NCBI RefSeq assembly: GCF_902499555.1 | Contig: NZ_CABVMM010000004.1 | Location: 124,001-188,000 of the forward strand | DNA length: 64,000 bases | DNA from: Mesonia oceanica | GTDB taxonomy: Bacteria; Bacteroidota; Bacteroidia; Flavobacteriales; Flavobacteriaceae | Direction: 5' to 3' | Shown: positions 1 to 7,807 of the stretch, one piece after another | Numbering within the stretch: the stretch's first letter is position 1 | How the letters are laid out: the number at the start of each line of letters is the position of its first letter | The notes under the pieces: generated by a model | Database searches by the model: none | The model's input: the letters and a program-made list of their open reading frames with translations, nothing else | What the model was told of the DNA's origin: nothing | Program-made: the position numbers and the translations under genes

Positions 1-93
1 TTTTATTCTAAAACAGTTTCATTATTAACGGTTATAAGCATAACTACTATAGTAATCAGTTATATTTTTAAACAATTCATTCTATAAGTTTAT

Positions 94-101
94 TATATTT
101 G
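94..101 (+). promoter_or_regulatory. -7 promoter box of the CCC-motif gene
   Basis: The sequence TATATTTG fits the Bacteroidetes -7 consensus TAnnTTTG. It lies 25 nt before the ATG at 127. I see no clear -33 TTG at the expected spacing. The same octamer precedes three beta-barrel genes further along. Confidence 0.5.
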
Positions 102-126
102 GCAAACTAACTTAATTTAATTACTT

Positions 127-465
127 ATGGAACAACAAAAATTACCCAACACTACTATTTCGCTTATTTTAGCTATAGTAGCATTTTTAGGATGTTGCTG
201 TCTAGGTATTGGTGGTATTATACCCTCAGCCATAGCCCTAGTTTTAGCAAACAAAGACAAAAAGAAATACGAAGAAAATCCTGAACTTTACAGTAACTAC
301 AAACAAGCCAATACAGCCAGAACAATAGCCATAGTTGCTTTAGTCTTATCGAGTGCCTTTTTTGTCTATTGTTTAGTTAGATATTTATTTTTTGGAGGAC
401 CAGAAGCTGTTGATGTTTTTTGGGAAGAATACCAAAAACAATTAGAAATTCAATCACAGTCATAA
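127..465 (+). CDS. CCC-motif small membrane protein
   Basis: This is a 112-residue inner-membrane protein of unknown function. A first hydrophobic segment covers about residues 10-43 and contains the cysteine triplet GCCCLG near residues 22-27. A charged stretch follows (NKDKKKYEENPE), then a second membrane segment at about 64-88 and a short polar tail. This two-helix layout with a CCC triplet matches the family known as CCC-motif membrane proteins in flavobacteria, related in shape to DUF4190. A TATATTTG box lies just upstream. The gene stands alone, convergent with rocD, and the two share a hairpin terminator. The fold is clear but the role is unknown. Confidence 0.8.
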   Translation: MEQQKLPNTTISLILAIVAFLGCCCLGIGGIIPSAIALVLANKDKKKYEENPELYSNYKQANTARTIAIVALVLSSAFFVYCLVRYLFFGGPEAVDVFWEEYQKQLEIQSQS

Positions 466-470
466 AACAA

Positions 471-502
471 AAAATCCCGATGAAAATTTCATCGGGATTT
501 TT
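471..502. terminator. Bidirectional terminator between the CCC-motif gene and rocD
   Basis: A near-perfect hairpin (ATCCCGATGAAA / TTTCATCGGGAT) is flanked by A-rich and T-rich runs. It lies between two convergent stop codons, so it can serve both strands. Confidence 0.85.
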
Positions 503-531
503 TATTCTTCTATGTTTAAATATTCTTCAAC

Positions 532-1782
532 TTAGAATTTATCCTCAAATGTTTCTAAAGTTTTAGTAATAATAGAAATACAATCCATTATTTGCTCTTC
601 TGTAATTACTAAAGGTGGTGTGAATCTAATAATATTTCCATGGGTAGGTTTTGCTAAAAGTCCGTTTTCTTTTAAAGCCACACAAATATCCCAAGCAGTA
701 GAACTATCTTCGGTATCGTTAATAATAATTGCATTCATTAAACCTTTTCCTCTAACACGATTAACTACTTTAGAACTCCTTATATAGCCATTCAATTCCC
801 TGCGGAATAAATTCCCAAGCTTTTCAGAATTTTCGGCTAATTTTTCATCCCGCACTACTTCTAAAGAAGCTATGGCTACTGCTGCTGCAACAGGGTTACC
901 TCCAAACGTAGAGCCGTGCTGCCCAGGTTTAATCACCTCCATCACTTCATCATTGGCTAATACCGCAGAAACTGGGTAAACACCTCCGGAAATCGCTTTT
1001 CCTAACGTAATCATATCAGGTTTAACCCCTTCATGATCGACCGCTAAAAGTTTTCCGGTTCTAGCAATACCACTCTGTATTTCATCTGCAATAAAAAGCA
1101 CATTATGCTTTTTACAAAGTTCTTTAGCACGTTTCAGATATCCTTCAGAAGGGACATAAACTCCGGCTTCCCCTTGAATTGGTTCTACTAAAAATCCGGC
1201 AATATTACTGTTCTCTTCTAAAACTTTTTCTAAAGCTTCGGTATTATCGTAAGGTATTTTTATAAATCCGGGAGTATATGGACCAAAATTCTTACGGGCA
1301 TCTTCATCATTACTAAATGAAATAATAGTGGTTGTTCTTCCGTGAAAATTATTTTCACATACTACTATTTCTGCTTCCGTTTCTTTTATTCCTTTTTTCT
1401 CGTAAGCCCATTTTCTACAGATTTTGATAGCAGTTTCTACCGCTTCTGCACCCGTATTCATAGGCAGCAATTTATCATAACCAAAATATTCACAAGCAAA
1501 CTTCTCGAATTTCCCCAACATATCGTTATGAAATGCTCTAGAGGTTAGCGACAAAGTTTCTGCCTGCTTTTTCATAGCATCTACAATCTTAGGATGACAG
1601 TGTCCTTGGTTTACGGCAGAATAAGCAGCTAAAAAATCATAATATTTTTTACCTTCTACATCCCACATAAAAACACCTTCTCCTCGGTTTAATACTGCAG
1701 GAAGTGGATGATAGTTATGGGCTCCGTATTTATCTTCTAATTTAATGGCTTCTTCCGAAGAAGAAATTTCTAAAACTGACAT
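532..1782 (-). CDS. rocD: Ornithine aminotransferase
   Basis: This PLP enzyme transfers the delta-amino group of ornithine to 2-oxoglutarate, giving glutamate semialdehyde in arginine/ornithine breakdown and proline synthesis. The 416 residues form a full class-III aminotransferase. NTGAEA (about 109-114) binds the PLP phosphate, EPIQGEAG lies near 200, ADEIQSG (232-238) holds the PLP-pyridine aspartate, and Lys262 in LGKAISGG is the Schiff-base lysine. The STFGGNP motif follows. The N-terminal KYGAHNYHPLP typical of ornithine aminotransferases separates it from acetylornithine aminotransferase. The gene is a single unit ending at a shared terminator. I am confident of the assignment. Confidence 0.95.
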   Translation of the reverse strand: MSVLEISSSEEAIKLEDKYGAHNYHPLPAVLNRGEGVFMWDVEGKKYYDFLAAYSAVNQGHCHPKIVDAMKKQAETLSLTSRAFHNDMLGKFEKFACEYFGYDKLLPMNTGAEAVETAIKICRKWAYEKKGIKETEAEIVVCENNFHGRTTTIISFSNDEDARKNFGPYTPGFIKIPYDNTEALEKVLEENSNIAGFLVEPIQGEAGVYVPSEGYLKRAKELCKKHNVLFIADEIQSGIARTGKLLAVDHEGVKPDMITLGKAISGGVYPVSAVLANDEVMEVIKPGQHGSTFGGNPVAAAVAIASLEVVRDEKLAENSEKLGNLFRRELNGYIRSSKVVNRVRGKGLMNAIIINDTEDSSTAWDICVALKENGLLAKPTHGNIIRFTPPLVITEEQIMDCISIITKTLETFEDKF

Positions 1783-1910
1783 TGATTTTTTCTTTTTCTA
1801 TTTTACTTTTATGATTCCTTCTTAAGGGAGAGAAATCATCCCATTTACGCTTGTTGGCAAAATAAGAAATCTTTGTTGAAATCTAAACTCTTCAACTTAT
1901 AAAATCTTGT

Positions 1911-1918
1911 TACTTTTG
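1911..1918 (+). promoter_or_regulatory. -7 promoter box of rlmD, adjacent to the start codon
   Basis: TACTTTTG is an exact TAnnTTTG match and ends 5 nt before the rlmD ATG at 1924. If transcription starts about 7 nt after the box, the mRNA is leaderless or nearly so. No good -33 TTG is visible. Confidence 0.55.
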
Positions 1919-1923
1919 CAGCT

Positions 1924-3336
1924 ATGGCAAGAAAAAATAAAAAGAAAGTATTTCACGAATTAGAAGTGATCGATGCAGGAGCAAAAGGAAAAGCAATAGC
2001 TAAAGCTCCAGATGGCAAAGTAGTATTTATAGATAATGCAGTACCCGGTGATATCGCAGATATTCAGACTTATAAGAAGCGAAAATCGTATTATTACGGA
2101 AAGGTCTCCAACTATATTTCATATTCAGATAAAAGAACAGAACCCGTTTGCCAACATTTTGGAACCTGTGGAGGTTGCAAATGGCAAAATATGGATTATA
2201 AATATCAACTTTTTTACAAGCAGCAAGAAGTTGAAAATAACCTTCGCCGCTTAGGTAAAATTGAATTGCCGGAGACTACCCCTATTTCTGGAAGTGAAAA
2301 CATTTACTTCTACCGAAATAAAATGGAATTTTCTTTTAGTGATAGCCGATGGTTAACTTTAGATGAAATTAATAGCGGAGAGGATATTGAAGATAAAAAT
2401 GCCCTAGGTTTTCATATTCCCGGAATGTGGGACAAAATCCTGAATATTAAAAAATGTCACTTACAAGAAGATCCCAGTAATGCTATTAGAAATGAAGTTC
2501 GGGATTTTGCCACCAAAAATGATATTTCTTTTTTTAATGCCAGAAATCAAGAAGGTTTATTAAGGACTTTAATGATCAGGACTTCTTCTACCGGAGAAAT
2601 TATGGTATTGGTTCAGTTTTTTTACGAAGCTAAAGAGCAACGCGAATTATTAATGAATTTTATTGCTGAACGTTTCCCAGAGATTACTTCACTTCAATAT
2701 GTGGTCAATGAAAAAGGAAATGATACCATCTACGATCAAGAAGTAATTTGTTTTAAAGGAAGAGATCATATTTTTGAAGAAATGGAAGGCTTAAAGTTTA
2801 AGATTAATGCCAAGTCTTTTTACCAAACCAATTCTGCCCAAGCTTATGAACTATATAAAATCACCCGCGATTTTGCTGAATTAGATCAAAACGATTTGGT
2901 TTACGATCTTTACACAGGAACTGGAACCATTGCCCAATTTGTAGCCAAACAAGCTAAAAAAGTTATTGGAGTTGAAGCCGTTCCTGAAGCAATTGAAGAT
3001 GCCAAAAAGAATGCACAATTAAACCACATTAATAACGTTGAATTCTTTGTAGGTGATATGAAAAAAGTATTCACCCAGGATTTTATAAACAACCACGGTC
3101 AACCTGATGTGATTATTACCGATCCGCCACGAGATGGAATGCATAAAGATGTAGTGGCACAAATTATCAACATCTTGCCTAAAAAAATAGTTTATGTAAG
3201 TTGCAATTCAGCTACGCAAGCAAGGGACTTAGCTTTGTTAGATGAATATTATCAAGTAAGCAAGGTACAACCGGTAGATATGTTTCCACAAACCCATCAT
3301 GTGGAGAACGTGGTTCGATTAGATTTAAGAAAATGA
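1924..3336 (+). CDS. rlmD: 23S rRNA (uracil-5-)-methyltransferase RlmD
   Basis: This enzyme uses SAM to make m5U at position 1939 of 23S rRNA (E. coli numbering). It is 470 residues long. An N-terminal TRAM-like domain covers about 5-65. The iron-sulfur cysteines are Cys76, Cys82 and Cys85 (CQHFGTCGGC), with a likely fourth, Cys178, in IKKCHL. The C-terminal Rossmann domain has YDLYTGTGTIAQF near 328, the DPPRDGM motif near 399 and the catalytic Cys in YVSCNS near 427. The RlmC/TrmA relatives lack this four-cysteine layout. The stop overlaps the ATG of the next gene (ATGA-type overlap), so the three genes from 1924 to 4557 probably form an operon. Confidence 0.93.
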   Translation: MARKNKKKVFHELEVIDAGAKGKAIAKAPDGKVVFIDNAVPGDIADIQTYKKRKSYYYGKVSNYISYSDKRTEPVCQHFGTCGGCKWQNMDYKYQLFYKQQEVENNLRRLGKIELPETTPISGSENIYFYRNKMEFSFSDSRWLTLDEINSGEDIEDKNALGFHIPGMWDKILNIKKCHLQEDPSNAIRNEVRDFATKNDISFFNARNQEGLLRTLMIRTSSTGEIMVLVQFFYEAKEQRELLMNFIAERFPEITSLQYVVNEKGNDTIYDQEVICFKGRDHIFEEMEGLKFKINAKSFYQTNSAQAYELYKITRDFAELDQNDLVYDLYTGTGTIAQFVAKQAKKVIGVEAVPEAIEDAKKNAQLNHINNVEFFVGDMKKVFTQDFINNHGQPDVIITDPPRDGMHKDVVAQIINILPKKIVYVSCNSATQARDLALLDEYYQVSKVQPVDMFPQTHHVENVVRLDLRK

Positions 3337-3854
3337 AAAGATATTTTGCACTAAGCTTTTTGGTTTGTTTGCTCTGCATTAGCAGTTGTCAACGGGACGA
3401 TATTTGCCCAGAAACTACTCAAACCACTCCCAAATTGGTCATTGAGTTTTTTAATTTTGAAGATGTAGATCAGCCTAAAGATGTACGGAGGCTAAATGTA
3501 GTTGCTGAAGGTGATACCATTGCTTTTTTTGATGAAACCACTTCAAATAAAAATAAAATTTCAATTCCGTTAAGAACTGATCAAGACTTCACAAATTATA
3601 CCTTTTACAGAAATTACGATTTATCTGAAGAGGAAGAAGACGAGTACACGACAAACGGAGATAAGATTCAATTTTCTTATGCGGTAAATGAAGAATACGT
3701 AAGTAGAGCTTGTGGCTACAAAGCAGAATTCTTAGATTTTGATGCAGATCTAGTTAGCGAAGAAAATAATGGCAATTGGATTAAAAATATAGAAGTACAA
3801 CAACCTAACGACATTTTAAATGAACAAATTACCCATTTATATATTTACCATTAG
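3333..3854 (+). CDS. DUF6452-type lipoprotein
   Basis: This is a predicted lipoprotein of 173 residues and unknown function. The N-terminus is a lipoprotein signal peptide (MKRYFALSFLVCLLCISSC, lipobox cysteine at 19), so it should be anchored in the outer or inner membrane after export. The region PKLVIEFFNFEDVDQPKDV and the following strand-rich part resemble the family I know as DUF6452, which in flavobacteria sits directly behind rlmD and in front of a DUF6048 gene, exactly as here. It overlaps rlmD by 4 nt and the next gene by 35 nt. The constant neighbourhood suggests a shared envelope role, but none is established. Confidence 0.75.
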   Translation: MKRYFALSFLVCLLCISSCQRDDICPETTQTTPKLVIEFFNFEDVDQPKDVRRLNVVAEGDTIAFFDETTSNKNKISIPLRTDQDFTNYTFYRNYDLSEEEEDEYTTNGDKIQFSYAVNEEYVSRACGYKAEFLDFDADLVSEENNGNWIKNIEVQQPNDILNEQITHLYIYH

Positions 3855-4557
3855 TTTTTTGTTCTTAAGTTTTACTTCTTTTGCTCAAGAAGAACAATCT
3901 GATGAAGAATCTATTGATACCATTATTGCATTTAAAGAAAAATATGGTTTAAGAGTAGGTATAGATTTAGTGAAATTGGTAAGATCATTTACGGATGATG
4001 ATTATAGAGGACTTGAAGTTCAAGGAGATTTTAGAATTTATAAAAAATACTATCTAGCTGCAGAAATAGGTAACGAAGATTACACTTACGATGAACCCAA
4101 TTTATTAATAAACACAAAAGGAAGCTATGTCAAAATTGGAGGGAATTACAATGCCTACAGCAATTGGGCAGGAATGCAAAATGAATTATTTGTAGGCTTA
4201 CGTTATGGGTTTGCAAGTTTTAGCCATACCTTAGAAAAATATAAAATTTATACAAGCGATACTTATTTTGCCCCTGATATTCGGGAAGTAAACCGGGATT
4301 ATGATGGACTAACAGGAAGCTGGATTGAACTTCAATTTGGTATAAAAACCGAAATTTTTAATAATCTTTTTTTAAGTGCCCACGTACAATTAAAATCTTA
4401 CCTAAGCGATAAATCTCTTAATGATTTTGAAACGCTTTATGTACCAGGGTTTCATAGAACTTACCAAGATAGCAGTATTGGTGTTGGTTGGGGATATTCT
4501 ATTTCTTACCTAATCCCTATCTTCAAAAAAGATAAAGAGCAAGAGGTGAGCAATTAA
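3820..4557 (+). CDS. DUF6048-type outer-membrane protein
   Basis: The 245 residues begin with a signal peptide (MNKLPIYIFTISFLFLSFTSFAQ). The rest is a run of alternating aromatic strands with YGLRVGIDL at the start and a C-terminus like a small outer-membrane beta-barrel. It fits the DUF6048 family, the usual partner of DUF6452. Its start lies 35 nt inside the preceding gene in another frame. The signal peptide requires this upstream start, so the overlap appears real. The function is unknown. Confidence 0.75.
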   Translation: MNKLPIYIFTISFLFLSFTSFAQEEQSDEESIDTIIAFKEKYGLRVGIDLVKLVRSFTDDDYRGLEVQGDFRIYKKYYLAAEIGNEDYTYDEPNLLINTKGSYVKIGGNYNAYSNWAGMQNELFVGLRYGFASFSHTLEKYKIYTSDTYFAPDIREVNRDYDGLTGSWIELQFGIKTEIFNNLFLSAHVQLKSYLSDKSLNDFETLYVPGFHRTYQDSSIGVGWGYSISYLIPIFKKDKEQEVSN

Positions 4558-4771
4558 TATTTGGATCATCCATTATTGCAGCAATTACAGAAATTTTCAT
4601 CATTCCAGACTTTATGCGAACTCATAAAGCCATTATAAGAAAAATAGATTGTTAGCCCCCGAATAAAGTAAGCCTACCAGAAGATAAGTTCAGATGAAAA
4701 TGAAGTAAAATATGTTATGAATCAGCTCAGGTAAATTAGGAAGCTAAATTTCAGTTCCAATAAGCTAATAC

Positions 4772-5932
4772 TTATTTTAACTTATGAAGCTTTTTAGTGC
4801 CTTCATAAATTTCATATTTCACCAATCTAGATTCTAGCTTCCCATTAAACAATTTAATTTTACGAGAAGGTTTTAAGCCTACATTTTTAATCGCTTCCAT
4901 ATTAGAAACAATAAACCAAGCTTGCGTACCGGGATAATTTTGTTTCAATGTATCCCCTATTTTACTATAGAATTCTTCTAGATTTTTCAACTCTAAACGT
5001 TCACCATAGGGCGGATTAAACAACATATGCAAATGTCCCTCTGTTGTTTTCTCTGAAGCAAAAAAATCTTCCTCTTCAATAGAAACAAATTCGTCCAAAT
5101 TAGCATTTCTAATATTCTCTTTTGCCTTTCTAAGAACTGAGGGAGAAACATCTGATCCCATGATTTTATACTCAAAACCTCGAATTTTATTCAAGGCAGA
5201 AGCTTCAATCTTTTCAAATAAATCTACATCCCAATCTTTCCATTTTTCAAAACCAAATTCAGGAATATTTAAGTTAGGAGGAATATTACAGGCTATCATG
5301 GCTGCTTCGGCTAAAATAGTTCCGCTTCCACACATTGGATCCAGAAAGTTCGAACGTCCATCCCAACCCGATAACAATAACATTCCAGCCGCCAATACTT
5401 CATTTACCGGTGCTAAATTGGTAGCAACCCTATAGCCTCTTTTAAACAAAGCAACATTAGAACTATCTAAAGCCACCGAACATTTATCGTGTTCAATATG
5501 AATATTCACGCGTAAATCTGGATGCTTTAAATCTATATTAGGTCGGTTTCCCGTGGTATTCCTAAAATAATCCACAATCGCATCTTTACTTTTCAAAGCA
5601 ATAAATTTACTGTGGGTAAACTTTTGAGAATGTACTGTACTATCGATAGCCAACGTACCTTTTGGACTTAGGTATTCATTCCAGTCCATCGAGTAAATTT
5701 TCTTATAGAGATCTTCTTCAGAAAAAACCTTAAAGCTCTTAATGGGTTTTAAAATTTTAATGGCTGTACGCAAACATAAATTACATTTATACATAAACCC
5801 TTTATCACCATAAAAGCTCACGCTCCTAATACCTTCTTTTACATCTATTGCACCAAGATCACGTAATTCTTTTGCCAAAACAGACTCTAATCCGTAAAGG
5901 GTTTTAGCGATCATCAAATAATTATTTCCCAT
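4772..5932 (-). CDS. THUMP-domain class I RNA methyltransferase (RlmL/TrmN-like)
   Basis: This is a SAM-dependent guanine-N2 methyltransferase of structured RNA, related to the N-terminal half of E. coli RlmL (23S m2G2445). The 386 residues comprise a ferredoxin-like/THUMP region (about 1-160) followed by a Rossmann domain with FLDPMCGSGTI (motif I) and FNPPYGERL (motif IV, the N-methylase NPPY signature) near 306. The exact target in Bacteroidetes is not known to me. An in-frame TTG at 5938 gives a two-residue longer protein, but I chose the ATG at 5932 because a -7 box (TATTTTTG) ends at 5953. The gene is divergent from the methyltransferase gene at 5978. Confidence 0.85.
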   Translation of the reverse strand: MGNNYLMIAKTLYGLESVLAKELRDLGAIDVKEGIRSVSFYGDKGFMYKCNLCLRTAIKILKPIKSFKVFSEEDLYKKIYSMDWNEYLSPKGTLAIDSTVHSQKFTHSKFIALKSKDAIVDYFRNTTGNRPNIDLKHPDLRVNIHIEHDKCSVALDSSNVALFKRGYRVATNLAPVNEVLAAGMLLLSGWDGRSNFLDPMCGSGTILAEAAMIACNIPPNLNIPEFGFEKWKDWDVDLFEKIEASALNKIRGFEYKIMGSDVSPSVLRKAKENIRNANLDEFVSIEEEDFFASEKTTEGHLHMLFNPPYGERLELKNLEEFYSKIGDTLKQNYPGTQAWFIVSNMEAIKNVGLKPSRKIKLFNGKLESRLVKYEIYEGTKKLHKLK

Positions 5933-5952
5933 AGTCAAAGTTCTCTTACCCG

Positions 5953-5971
5953 CAAAAATACATTAATTTTG
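5953..5971. promoter_or_regulatory. Overlapping divergent promoters
   Basis: Two -7 boxes lie back to back 3 nt apart: TATTTTTG on the minus strand (5960 to 5953) for the THUMP methyltransferase and TAATTTTG on the plus strand (5964-5971) for the methyltransferase at 5978. Together they form an imperfect palindrome with GCAAAA/TTTTGC ends. The minus promoter also has a TTG at 5984-5982 (spacer 21), inside the first codons of the plus gene. The two promoters cannot easily be occupied at the same time. Confidence 0.6.
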
Positions 5972-5977
5972 CGGCCT

Positions 5978-6709
5978 ATGACAAAACTGGAAACAAAATG
6001 GTATGCAGAATGGTTCAACACCAAGTATTACCATATTTTATATAAAGATCGGGATTATAAAGAAGCACAGTTTTTCATGAAAAATCTCGTAAAGTATTTA
6101 CAATTAGCCCCCAAATCAAAAATCTTGGATTTAGCTTGTGGAAGAGGAAGGCACTCTATCTATTTACATAAAATGGGGTTTGAAGTTATAGGTACAGATT
6201 TATCTAAAAACAGTATTGATTTAGCCAAAAAACACGAACAACCCGGACTTAGCTTTAAAGTTCAGGATATGAGTAAAGCTTTAGGCCTTGAGTTTGATGC
6301 TGTTTTTAATTTGTTTACCAGTTTTGGATATTTTGAAAAAGAAGAAAACAATTTAAATACCATAAAAGCAATTAAAGCTGAATTGAAATCTGACGGTTTT
6401 GGCGTGATTGATTTTATGAATACAAAGAAGGTGATTAACAATTTGGTTTCCCGAGATGCTAAAACCGTTGAAGGAATTGAATTTCATCAGGAACGTTGGG
6501 TAGAAAATAATTTTATCTTTAAACAAATTGATTTTGAAGATCATAGCGTAGAATATTCGTTTACCGAACGTGTAAATGCTTTAACCTTGAAAGATTTTCA
6601 GAATTATTTCGACCAAGCAGGCATTCAACTTTTAAGTGTTTTTGGAGACTATCATCTTCACGAGTTTGATGAAGAAAAATCTGATAGGCTTATTTTAATT
6701 TTTCAGTAA
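5978..6709 (+). CDS. Class I SAM-dependent methyltransferase
   Basis: The 243-residue protein is a small-molecule type methyltransferase of unknown substrate. Motif I is ILDLACGRGRHS near residues 47-58, followed by an acidic residue (GTDLS) that would hold the SAM ribose and by FNLFTSFGYF, as in the Methyltransf_25/UbiE-like group. The open frame extends upstream to a TTG at 5969, but that TTG is part of the -7 box TAATTTTG, so the ATG at 5978 is the better start. That places the start codon 6 nt after the box, suggesting a leaderless transcript. The ZIP and DUF4268 genes follow closely on the same strand and are probably cotranscribed. Confidence 0.82.
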   Translation: MTKLETKWYAEWFNTKYYHILYKDRDYKEAQFFMKNLVKYLQLAPKSKILDLACGRGRHSIYLHKMGFEVIGTDLSKNSIDLAKKHEQPGLSFKVQDMSKALGLEFDAVFNLFTSFGYFEKEENNLNTIKAIKAELKSDGFGVIDFMNTKKVINNLVSRDAKTVEGIEFHQERWVENNFIFKQIDFEDHSVEYSFTERVNALTLKDFQNYFDQAGIQLLSVFGDYHLHEFDEEKSDRLILIFQ

Positions 6710-6712
6710 TTA

Positions 6713-7378
6713 ATGAGTTTACTTTTACCTATCATTGCCGTTATTGTTGGTTTTATCATTGCTTATTTTATAAAGGCAAGCAGTAATGCTATTAAATTAT
6801 TGCTATCGTTTAGCGGGGCTTTTTTACTCTCTATTACCGTTTTTGAATTTCTACCGGAAGTATATAAACATTACAATCGATGGATTGGTTTGTTGATTAT
6901 GGCTGGAATATTACTTCAAATATTCTTGGAATTTTTATCTAAAGGAGCAGAACATGGACATTTACACTACAATAAAGAACAATCAAATTTTCCGATTACG
7001 TTATTTATAAGTTTATGTATTCACTCACTTTTAGAAGGTTATCCTATTGAAGAAAACCACCATTTGCTTATAGGTGTGGTGATTCATAAAATACCAATTG
7101 CCATTATTATTTCTTCTTTTTTACTCACTTCAAAATTAAGTAAGGTAAAAATTGGTTTATTCTTATTGCTATTCGCATTCATGACTCCCTTAGGCAGTTT
7201 TTTACAGCAACATGTTACTGTTCTAGCTTCTGTAGAAAAGTATATTTTTGCGCTCGTTATTGGAATATTTTTACATGTTTCAACCATTATTTTGTTTGAA
7301 TCTTCTAAAAATCATCAATTCAATTTTTCAAAAATATTAGTAATTATTTTGGGTGTTTTCGCCGCATACCTTCTATAA
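6713..7378 (+). CDS. ZIP-family divalent metal transporter
   Basis: This inner-membrane protein of 221 residues has about seven to eight hydrophobic segments. The ZIP signatures are present: CIHSLLEG, which matches the HSxxEG metal-site motif of helix IV, and GVVIHKIPIA, which matches the HKxP motif of helix V. A histidine-rich loop (EHGHLHYN) precedes helix IV, as is common for metal capture. Zinc or iron import is the usual role of the family; the metal cannot be read from sequence. The gene begins 3 nt after the methyltransferase stop and its own stop abuts the next ATG. Confidence 0.85.
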   Translation: MSLLLPIIAVIVGFIIAYFIKASSNAIKLLLSFSGAFLLSITVFEFLPEVYKHYNRWIGLLIMAGILLQIFLEFLSKGAEHGHLHYNKEQSNFPITLFISLCIHSLLEGYPIEENHHLLIGVVIHKIPIAIIISSFLLTSKLSKVKIGLFLLLFAFMTPLGSFLQQHVTVLASVEKYIFALVIGIFLHVSTIILFESSKNHQFNFSKILVIILGVFAAYLL

Positions 7379-7807
7379 ATGTTTAGCAGAGAAGAATCAA
7401 AAAGAATACGACAAGAATTTTGGACAGAGTTTGGTAAACAAAGTCCAAAAAAATGGATACTCTACCATACAAAAATTAAGGAAATTAATTTAAAATTTCA
7501 TTTTGATACGAAAAAAGCAAGTTTGGGAATTGCTATTGATACCGATGATGAAATTTTAAAACCTTATTATTTTGAAAAATTTGAAAGTTTAAAGCTTTTA
7601 ATGAAAGAAGAGATAAGCGGAGATTTAATTTTCGATTACAATCACGAAACCGAATCTGGTAAAATAATAGCCTATATTTTCTTGTTCAAAGAAAAAGTAA
7701 GCATTCATAACAAAAAAACTTGGTCGGATATTTTTAGTTTTTTCAATGAAAATATGCTGAAATTTGAAGCTTTCTTTTTAGAATACAAAGATTTTATTGA
7801 AGCTTAA
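7379..7807 (+). CDS. DUF4268-domain protein
   Basis: This is a 142-residue cytoplasmic protein without signal or membrane segments. It begins with FSREESKRIRQEFWTEFGK and continues with an alternating strand/helix pattern ending WSDIFSFFNENMLKFEAFF. This matches the DUF4268 family, whose fold resembles nuclease-like domains found in some restriction-associated proteins but whose function is not settled. It starts directly after the ZIP gene stop. The last 14 nt overlap the end of the convergent lacI-type gene, and both stop codons lie in a perfect 12-bp palindrome (7800-7811). Confidence 0.8.
   Translation: MFSREESKRIRQEFWTEFGKQSPKKWILYHTKIKEINLKFHFDTKKASLGIAIDTDDEILKPYYFEKFESLKLLMKEEISGDLIFDYNHETESGKIIAYIFLFKEKVSIHNKKTWSDIFSFFNENMLKFEAFFLEYKDFIEA

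Noticed and set aside
4558..4771. Possible short gene or RNA in the 214-bp spacer before the THUMP methyltransferase gene
   Set aside because: No frame with a start signal, no stable hairpin and no clear repeat. A weak resemblance to the CATTCCAG repeat word was not enough.
5969..5977. TTG start three codons before the methyltransferase ATG
   Set aside because: The TTG is the last three bases of the -7 promoter box, so it would lie before the transcription start.
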